Below, piece by piece: positions 55,264-64,000 of a stretch of DNA of 64,000 bases. Below the pieces are notes generated by a model that was given only the letters and a program-made list of their open reading frames with translations, ran no database searches and was not told the origin of the DNA. This DNA is from Margaritifera margaritifera. Its lineage: Eukaryota; Mollusca; Bivalvia; Unionida; Margaritiferidae. Location of the stretch: NCBI GenBank assembly GCA_029931535.1, contig JAQPZY010001148.1:958501-1022500 (forward strand), read 5' to 3'. Numbering within the stretch: position 1 is the stretch's first letter; each line of letters opens with the position of its first letter. Made by a program: the position numbers and the translations under genes.

Positions 55264-55436
55264 GTTTCGTATAAATACAAAACTACATTCGTGTTCTGTT
55301 CTGAGTCGGGGGAAAATAACTTGTTTGATATGGCTTAAGAATACATCTCGGCCTCGACGTATTCCTACGCCATATCAAACTCGTTCTTTCTGCCGACTCA
55401 GAACAAAACACGCATGCAGTTTTGTGTATGTATCTA
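55264..55436. mobile_element. palindromic MITE-like element
   Basis: The left arm TACAAAACTACATTCGTGTT, TGTTCTGAGTCGG and GTTTGATATGGC is mirrored by GCCATATCAAACTCGTT, CCGACTCAGAACAAAACACG and CAGTTTTGTGTA. Almost the whole element is stem. Arms are about 85% paired by eye. Confidence 0.8.
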
Positions 55437-56228
55437 TTCAACCATAACAAAGTTTAATTCGTCTCATATTTCTGATTAAAAAAGTTTTGTAAAATACGAA
55501 TTACACTCATCATGTATTACATAAACACTGATGTTGGCTTATTCGTCTTATAACACGGTCACAATGAAGCTATTGTGGACTCTTTTTTGAACAGAACTTA
55601 ATATTTAAATTACAAAAAAACCAACAACAAAAAATCCCCTAGCTGGGGCTAAGTTTGTAGTTATATACATTGTTTTCCCTGAGGCAATAATAAATTTAAG
55701 TTCATTCCCTCTAACAAAATTATGCAAAAATATGCGCGTTTTTCATTCAGTGTATGAAATATATTTTCACTCATATCTCGACACAATAAAATAATGTCAA
55801 GATAAATGTTCAATGATAAAAAAGAAGATGTAGAGATTTTAGAATCGCACGACAACTGGCAACATCACATTGCATATTGATGCATGGTAAACATTGTCCC
55901 TAATTAATTTGTGCACAGATTTTAAGAGTGTCTATGTGATTCATATTATTGCCTCCCTTCTTCTTGCTATTAAGTAAACTAGTTAGGCCTTTAATATGGT
56001 CCTACTGTTTTATGATCAAATGTAGAACTGTCTGGTGTAATATGTCAGTCCGAAAAATAAAATATAATTATGGGTCCTTAAGGGACTTCTTACCAACAGA
56101 AATGTTAATATTATGCTGAAGAAAGCACAGAAAGTTATTGATGTGAAACATCAGTCAGAAAATTCCGATAGTTTGTAACATTAATTTGAAGTTATCGACT
56201 ACAGATCAATAAGACTTTCTTGGCATAG
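55437..56228. other. no gene; duplication copy B in patches
   Basis: Near 55,890 CCCTAATTAATTTGTGCACA matches 23,378-23,402. Confidence 0.45.
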
Positions 56229-56370
56229 ATTTCCAATGTACATATAAATCATATTCCAATGTACATATAAATCATATTCCAATGTACATATAAATCATAT
56301 TCCAATGTACATATAAATCATATTCCAATGTACATATAAATCATATTCCAATGTACATATAAATCATATT
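56229..56370. repeat. 23-bp tandem repeat, six copies
   Basis: Unit ATTCCAATGTACATATAAAT then CAT, almost invariant. Confidence 0.95.
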
Positions 56371-56495
56371 TTCAAAGCTGATCTCTCTAATCGTAAAAGC
56401 TGTATTTGCACGAGATCTTTAGAAGGTAAAGAAGCGTTAAGGTCAATGCTGTGCAGTATTTTCTAATTTTGCTGTTGATAAGCACAATATGAATA

Positions 56496-56850
56496 GAAAC
56501 GCATACGACCTCAATACATATATACTTCTTATACGACCTCAAATACATATATACTTCTTATACTACCTCAAATACATATATAATTCTTATACGACCTTAA
56601 ATACATATATACTTCTTATTTTGAGTTTAAGCATACGACCTCAAATACATATATACTTCTTATTCTGAGTTTAAGCATGCGACCTCAAATACATATATAC
56701 TTCTTATTCTGAGTTTAAGCATACGACCTCAAATACATATATCCTTCTTATTCTGAGTTTAAGCATACGACCTCAAATACATATATACTTCTTATTCTGA
56801 GTTTAAGCATACGACCTCAAATACATATATACTTCTTATTCTGAATTTAA
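56496..56850. repeat. tandem repeat with two unit lengths
   Basis: Early units are about 28-31 bp (TACGACCTCAAATACATATA then TACTTCTTA). Later units are about 44-45 bp because TTCTGAGTTTAAGCA is added. The longer form is the more homogeneous. Confidence 0.9.
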
Positions 56851-57887
56851 GCATTTAGTTTACTTGGTATACTGTGAATTTTATGGTATCCATTTTGAAC
56901 CAGACGCACATAATAATCGTTTTAATAAGCATAGCTAAATATGATCAGTACGATAAATGCAAGTTTTTTAATTCAAAAAAATATTACTTACATTTAAAAG
57001 GTGTGATTACTTTATGACATGCAGCAACCAAACATCTTGTTGAATATTCAAGTGGAACCTGGAACTACTAGGATTTTTTTAAAGGTTTTCTGGCATTTCT
57101 TGCACAATAAAATTGTGAATAAATTATCATTGTATGTATAAAACATAAAACACCTTATTAAAAAATTTCCTTCAATTATCATATTTTTATAGATACGCAG
57201 CCTTGCCGCATGTTGTCAGACTCAAATGCGTATTTACTGTTTTCATCTGACGTGTTTTATTGGATGCCCCTGTAATAATATATCGGTCTGCTTTTGAGTT
57301 TTAAGTTCGATGCAATAAAAATTTCAGATGACCGTTTCCAAGAAATCATAGCATCATCAAAGTGCTCTTATTAAAAGCGTAACATTATCAGAAAGTATAC
57401 AGTGCATCATTTATCCGTTCTTCACCACCCATGTTTCCTATTCTTACATTCTACATCTACAAATCTTTCACCCAGACGCAATACTGTAATGTGGTCTTTG
57501 GTATTCATTAATGACATTACACTTGTACACGGAACTGTGCTGCCTTTCCATGGACTAATATGCCACTTGCGTGTCATCTTATCAGAAATGGTTTTCCTTC
57601 ATTCTTTCATATCCTAAATTGGGAGCTACATCTATGATAATCGTAAATGGCGGTATTTAAAAAGATCAAGAACGCATAGACATGTGCTTGGCCATACTTT
57701 CTAGGCAAGGTATTGAACGATCAAACGTTTCTGATCAAAACTTCAATGTAGTCAAAATTTACAATTAACTCGGGAATATCCGTAACATAGTGACCACGGA
57801 CAGTGACGATCCTATACCACTATTTTCTTCTAGGGTCCATTATGATAACGTAATGCACTCTTGATGTTATGGGGTTCATGATATAGA

Positions 57888-57890
<3 letters not shown>
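56851..57890. other. no recognised feature
   Basis: AT-rich. The 71-residue frame at 57,402-57,617 shows no motif. Confidence 0.4.

Positions 57891-57929
<39 letters not shown>
57891..57929. repeat. (GA)n microsatellite
   Basis: About 19 GA units. Confidence 0.97.
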
Positions 57930-57933
<4 letters not shown>

Positions 57934-59327
57934 GGACTGTTAAATCTATCAATCAATCACTATTTTTACTGTGTGCGCGTGTTGGATAGATTTAGGTGAA
58001 ATGAATGATTACATTATTATTTTATTTTAATTAATTTCTAGTTATCTCAATATTTCCAAAATGCTGCTTCTATTTGTATTTTGGGCGAAGGTTGGATCAT
58101 ATCACTGTTTTGAAGGTTTTCCAACTAATTCTAAAATAAAAGTTTTTTGCCAATATTGATAGACAAATCTGAGAAGCTATTAGCAAAAGCCTTTAGTACA
58201 GTAAAAAGAAGCAATTAATTGAGAATCGGTTTAACTCTAAAGTTTCGACATTTCATTATTTTTTCTTTGATTGTCCAACAAGCTCCAACAACTTACATAA
58301 CGTGCTCTCATAGGCTCAGATATGGTCGGGGTTAGTTTTTGTGAAAAAGGAAATGGGAGAATACCTATGAAGAAAAAAAATCCTGTTTTAGAAACAGTTT
58401 CTTATATTTGCATGTACTGAAGAGGTGCACAGCGAGCAGTGCCGAGCGTAAGATATTTCGTCGGGTTAGGGAGGGTAGACAGAAATGCCAGATTTCTGTT
58501 TCCACCAAATTATAGTGCTGAAGAATAACACAATTATTTGCTTTCTTTACATTGCATTAGTGTCAATACAATTGTTTTCAGTGCTTCCTGTATTTACAAA
58601 ACTTATGTGAACAAAATGTGATGGATGACACATCACAATTGTTGGCATATTGTTCATTATAAATGGGGTTTTTTTTCAGAACAAACTATTTTGGGTTTCA
58701 CTGATTTTAAGCAACAATAACGATTGCCCCTAAAAGAATATTGTCTCCTCTTCTTATTTTATGGTTATTAATACAACAACCTTGTTACGTATGGCCATCA
58801 TACTTGAACTAAAACATTAGCTAACCCTGATTTTGTATATCCATAAACCTCTTCTTTTCCTACGACCTTCATGCAAGATCAAGGTCATTGTAAAATAATA
58901 ATCAAGTTTTTGGTTGAGACTTTTCAGTATGGTCCTATGTCCTTAACACTGGTTGAGGTAGCTAAAATATTCGGAGTGCAAGTCACTTAGCACCGCCATT
59001 TCATATCAGCGGGATGCCAAATCTCCTTCTGACCCTCAATTGAGGTCAAGATAATTTGAAAATATTTTGACAGTTTTCCGTTTAAGTATTTCTCTATAGT
59101 CATATGTTATAAAACCCCGACAGACTTTAAAATAACGAATCTCTTTCATTATATATCCGTGCATTTCTACCCTCCCTCTAACTGTCATGCAAGATCATGA
59201 TCAAGGTCGTCTGAATGTTTGTCACGTGTTTGTTAAAGTTTGTCAATATGGTCATAAGTCTCAACCCCCACACCCCACTCCACTCCCGGTAGGGATAGCC
59301 ATCGTTTTTACCATAAAAAAGAATAAG
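57930..59327. other. no gene; ATGCAAGATCA-type repeated motif
   Basis: CATGCAAGATCAAGGTCA (58,871) and CATGCAAGATCATGATCAAG (59,188) with similar downstream text (GTATGGTCCTATGTC / ATATGGTCATAAGTC) suggest a ~310-bp diverged direct repeat. Confidence 0.45.
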
Positions 59328-60010
59328 AATATCTCAAAATACTCAAATGTGACAGATGGACATCAGATAGGTTCCTAGAATGTGTGCTCCTGTAATACAG
59401 AATCAGCAAAAACACATTGTGAACTAAGTTTTCGGGCGACATGATAAAAGGAATGACTAAACAATACCATGTAAAACATAAGCTGTATAGCGTCGGGGAA
59501 AGAATATGGTGGATGTAAACACGGATAATATCTCAGAATGCTCAAACGTGACTGTGATCAGACCGATTCTTTTTGTTTGATCTTGTAATGTAGAAAGTAA
59601 AACAAAAACACACTGTATAGTTCGAGGCCAACAGAGTATAAGGATTGTTTATACCATACTCATGACACATATTCGCTGTAAGATAAGAGAAAAAGTGGGG
59701 ATGGGGTGAGGGAAGCAATATCAAGATCTGAAAATGTTCAAATATGACAGACAAAATGCCCTTGTAATGTAGAATGAGCATTACAATATTATATAGTTTG
59801 CGGGAGACCTAGTGCAAAGGATTAATAAATAACACTGATGTACAATATTAGTGACTGATTAAAGGACAAGAGGCGTGAATGATAAAACTACCAATAAATA
59901 AAAATGCTTCAAGATGACAGACCGTCAGCAGACAATTTATTTGTTGATATGCTCTAATTATGTAGAATCACCAATAAAACATATTATTGACGCCATAGCA
60001 AGGTACTCCA
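59328..60010. repeat. old ~170-200-bp tandem repeat, four diverged copies
   Basis: Starts near 59,328, 59,527, 59,717 and about 59,890. Shared text per copy: AATATCTCA-AATGCTCAAA, GTGAC/TGACAGA, CTTGTAATGTAGAAT, AAAACACA-TGT and a GGGCGAC/GGGAGAC-like string. Identity is low (about 60-70% by eye), so the array is old. Confidence 0.65.
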
Positions 60011-61409
60011 GATTTTAGCCGTACTCATTTTCACACCATGGTAATGACCTACCAAGTTTTCAAACGAAATACAGTACAGACGGTAGGTGATCTTATTTGC
60101 TTTGGACTAGCATAATCTCGTGCAATATTCACGTGATTTGTCTTGGATTTTGTTTCATTAACGTCTTTTTTGTGTCGTTAATTTGTCATTTTGTCGTCTT
60201 TCCGTAGGAGTCTCGGAAACTCGACAGAGTGCTGAACCCAAATAGCGGAAGATGGTCTGCGTCCAAAAGATGAATATGTTCAATAAGGTCTAACAACATG
60301 CAAAGATAATAGCTAATATCTGCCTAATTATTGCCAGTGAACACTGAAGAGATACAATATATCAATACAATATCATAATGAGAAGAAAATTAGGGATAAT
60401 TACTGTTTGTTGTGGAAAAGCTATCGTATGCCGTAACGATGCCGTTTACTGCGATGGAGACATCCATGCTGCGAACGATAATGACGCGTTTCCATCAATG
60501 TTTTTTGCCGTCTTTCATAGCAATTTGGAAATGTTGTCAATAATTTCATATTTATGTTATTTCAAAGTTTTCTAAATCAAGTTAAGGTCAAACGTTTCGT
60601 ATGAAACGGGAAGAGAGTAAAATTGCGATGTTATTTATCGGATTGCTTTTTCATAAGAGTAACTGAAATTCCATGTATCTACTTATACGAATTGCAAAAA
60701 TCTTACAAATAGAATATAAAAAACAATATTTCACAAGAAGGAAATATCTTTATATATTTTAGGACCATAACAAGTAAGCAAAATAAACTGAAACAATTAA
60801 TAATGCGTCTGAAATTAAATATAGGACGGAGACCAGGACATCTGATTACTCTGTCCAAGACTTGTCATAAAGTCAATCGATACAATGACTCCTATATTCC
60901 AAAGAATGTATCTATATTTCGAAATTGTAAATATGAAATCTTTACGAAAATGTAATCATCTATATGCAAAGAAAAATATAGGACTTTAGTGTGTCCAGGA
61001 TTGAATGAGATAAATGTAAAAACTGATTATGAACATTGCAAAACTAAGTTCTTTTAACTAGCCCTAGAAATTTCGATTGTCATTGAGCCTGTGTGGAAGT
61101 CAATTAAAAAACAAAGACAAGCAATAAAAAAAACAATAAACACAAAAGAACGCGCTGAATTAACAACACAATATGTGATTGTATGTCTAATAGAAGTCTT
61201 GTGTGAAGCTTTTAGATGTCGCGCAGTGATGATTTGAACTGCACTGATAAAATGGCCATTTTGTCATTGAAGTTTACTGTTTCTCTTGTTTGTTTCGAGC
61301 TTTTTTGCTTTGTGCTTTTTTTTGTAATTGCTTTTGACAAAAACTCAGTGAGAATCAAAAGCACTTATGCTGATAAAAGCACGTTTTGCACTGTTCGTCA
61401 TCAGTTTTT

Positions 61410-61410
<1 letters not shown>
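60011..61410. other. no gene; last duplication landmark at 60,030
   Basis: TTTCACACCATGGTAATGAC at 60,030 pairs with 24,896. Nothing else recognised; the 65-residue frame at 60,378-60,575 has no motif. Confidence 0.45.

Positions 61411-61479
<69 letters not shown>
61411..61479. repeat. (TA)n microsatellite
   Basis: About 34 TA units. The 123-residue frame spanning it gains an Ile-Tyr run and is not a gene. Confidence 0.97.
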
Positions 61480-62482
61480 GCTATTTGTATTTACGTCTCC
61501 GTTTATAGCTTTTTTTTAGATTTAGCGATTATTTGCTTGATTATGGGGAGTCGGTGTTTGGAAGATTTTCTCAAACCGAGTAATTAGCCAATTACTAGGT
61601 GCAGACGTCATAAAGTACAGTATTAACAAAATGTTTTGGTAGCATGGATTAGTATCGTTAAATAGACCCTCGCTAATTTCTTAATATAAGGAATTCTCGG
61701 GATATTCAGACGAATACGTTTTTGGTCATTTGAGATAGGAATAATTTTGTGTGTTTGGATCATGTTTTGTAGCACATGGCATGAAATACCGGCACACGGC
61801 TTAGAAAAGTAGAATGATAAATCATACAAATGTGTAGCAAGAACAACCATGCAAGTGTTAAATTAGAGTCGGGTGAATGTTTGGTCGTTAGGTGAATAAT
61901 GGAAAATTATTTGTGGTATTAGCACGTTTAAGAACCCTTCAGTTGACAACGACTGTTGTCTTGAGATCCTTGGAAATGGGAGAAAGGTCGACCTAGAGCC
62001 AGCCTTAGTCAGGTTATGTTTGAATCATTCAGTACTAAGGTTCTCTTGCACCCCTTGTGTGTTACAATAAATGTTGTCGCTGGGAAAAGCTTAGCATACC
62101 ATCAGTAGATTATGCAATTATTTTTTAAAACAACATATGAGGTACCGTAAAAGACAGTCTACGATTTGACAGTGAACATAAATAACCCAATCACCACATA
62201 AGCGAAACATTCCCACATTGTTTCGTTCTCAGAATTACAATACCTCTTTCGAATGAAAGGAGCTTAACCATAGCCATGGTTACAAAACGTGAAAGTGAAC
62301 ATTACCGTTAATATAACAAGATGTATGAGCTTTTTCAAGCAACGTAATGGTTTTCCTTTGGAATATATCCAACGTAGAAAGCTTTTCTGTGCGCAGTTTT
62401 GAGATTAGAATGTGAGCTTTGCACTTTTCTAGGAAGCATTTCGCTAAATTTATCTGCTGCAGAACATCAGAAGAAGAAAATG

Positions 62483-62513
<31 letters not shown>

Positions 62514-63047
62514 AATATGTTATGGTCAAGCATTCTCTGCCTAGCTTTCAAATACAAATATAATAAGCTGAAACAATAAGTTTTGCAACAATGTAAGCAT
62601 GCAGACATTATTTGTCATTTCTGTCTAACTGCCTGGTTTGGCACAATGCCTTCTTAACACATCTTATATTTACGTATTACGGCCACGGCATTTGTATGTT
62701 TGAAAGTAATTATCGTGTTATATTTACTTTTCAGTGTACTGTAAATAGGTGTATGCATAAATGGCACTTTTTCCAATAAAAATAGCACAAGTGACGTACT
62801 GCAATCTAAAACCTTAAGACATAGTGCATCTAATCGCCTCCATATTTGCAAATGAGGGAAAATAATAATATCTATATAAAAAAATATATAATTTTTTTTT
62901 TTTTTAAATATAAAAAAAATAAAATAAATTGTCATTTATAATAAATCGTATAGATTAGCATTCTATGGAAACATTGGTCTCAAGATTCTGACATCAAATG
63001 GGATTTCTCCATACCTCACAGGTGCCTATATTGCATTCTATTAATCG
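61480..63047. other. no recognised feature
   Basis: AT-rich, with T and G homopolymers at 62,485-62,510 and an A/T tract at 62,878-62,930. Confidence 0.4.
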
Positions 63048-63178
63048 CATTGGCAATGACCAGACACCTGCTTACCGGCTTCCCAGGCGTTCATTGGCAA
63101 TGACCAGACACCTGCTTACCGGCTTCCCATGCGTTCATTGGCAATGACCAGACACATGCTTACCGGCTTCCCAGGCGT
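63048..63178. repeat. 44-bp tandem repeat, three copies
   Basis: Unit CATTGGCAATGACCAGACAC then CTGCTTACCGGCTTCCCAGG. Copies differ at one or two bases; GC-rich compared with flanks. Confidence 0.95.
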
Positions 63179-64000
63179 GACAGATTGCACATTACTGCAT
63201 AGCACCCGTCAGTTTAAATGACCACAAACTAACAGGATCCTATCTTGCGTCCTGAAATATGGAGAACATTAAGTATCCCTGAGCTCTTATACCTCAAATT
63301 TGTCAGAAAACTTATTTTAATTTTAAGGCAACAAGCAGAAGATTTGCTCAATTAGGAAAGATTTTTGCGAATGAATGTAGACAGAATTTGAAGAAAATAG
63401 TGACACTATCAACTGAGATATGTTTTAAAGTTACAATTATCCACATCTTCTAGATTACAAGAAATAAATTCTGTGTGTTTATGTCGACCTTTTTCGCCGC
63501 AATAACGCTATCATTCTTAAAATGCAGATATCGACTGTTATATTTCCTGAATTATAACGAAGAACAAAATAATGTCATGCTTGAATGAAATTTTAACAAT
63601 TACTCGTCATTACTGTATTTTCTATATTTTTGTGGCAAGAAACAGTTGAATAGCTATGTTAATATAATTCATATGATAATGATGATTAGCTTGATAAAGT
63701 TTAAGTACAATTATATAAAAAGGCTGTTTCCAATACAGAAATGATTTAAATGCCATCGTCCATAAATCGAGACAAAAGATTCTTAACAATATGGGAGCCA
63801 CTTGCTTTATTAGAACAAGATCAAAAAAGTATATTATATACTCCAGAAAATCGGGAACAGTCAAACTAGGAATAAAAGCATAATGGTAATGTCTATTAAA
63901 ATTGTCATGCATTTAAAGACAAGCTGAATTTCGATCGATAATTTTGGTGAATAATACCAAATGAAAATTCAATGTTAAACTTAATTTAGTATACGTTATC
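63179..64000. other. no recognised feature
   Basis: AT-rich to the window end. The minus-strand frame at 63,622-63,912 has no motif. Confidence 0.4.

Noticed and set aside
61216..61587. 123-residue ORF
   Set aside because: Spans the (TA)n microsatellite; hydrophobic runs come from T-rich sequence.

Overview
This is a repeat-dominated, AT-rich window from a metazoan nuclear genome with no recognisable intact host gene. Five things point to a marine invertebrate, most likely a mollusc and perhaps a bivalve: tRNA-headed SINEs, mariner and hAT relics, jockey-like LINE debris, Polinton/Maverick capsid genes and very many short minisatellites. The species assignment is inference. Nearly all long open frames are either minisatellite arrays whose unit length is a multiple of three, or broken transposon genes.

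Layout. 1-3.5 kb: microsatellites, a 40-bp satellite that runs into a tRNA-derived SINE, and a 31-bp satellite. 4-10 kb: first copy of an old segmental duplication, with hAT and palindromic MITEs and a 36-bp array. 11.7-16.1 kb: two ~400-bp inverted arms around several minisatellites, then a dead DD34D mariner transposase. 19-25 kb: further blocks of the first duplication copy, a pogo-like MITE and a hairpin MITE. 25.4-30.7 kb: a hAT MITE with perfect 8-bp target duplication, a palindromic MITE, and three minus-strand fragments of a jockey-like LINE. 33.8-35.3 kb: MITEs and a 40-bp array. 36.4-60.1 kb: second copy of the segmental duplication, collinear with the first.

Two virus-like insertions lie in the second copy. 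At 39.66-43.5 kb is a Polinton/Maverick fragment: capsid protein, pVI/pX-like protein, adenain-like cysteine protease, fibre-like proteins and small membrane ORFs, all broken by stops and frameshifts. At 51,792-54,431 is a compact 2.64-kb element with ~150-bp terminal inverted repeats, a near-perfect 6-bp target duplication and several small overlapping ORFs, including a probable helix-turn-helix protein. The paralogous empty site of this second element can be read at about 22.94 kb in the first duplication copy. It encodes no recognisable transposase, integrase or polymerase, so it was probably mobilised in trans. An internally deleted Polinton-type element is the simplest reading, but its ORFs are unrecognised and it is the best candidate here for something undescribed.

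A second theme is minisatellite birth. In three cases a unit that is single in one paralogous context is a multi-copy array in another: the 36-bp array at 36.8 kb, the 29-bp array at 27.1 kb, and the SINE-head satellite at 1.04 kb. All homology statements are by eye; no alignment program or database was used.
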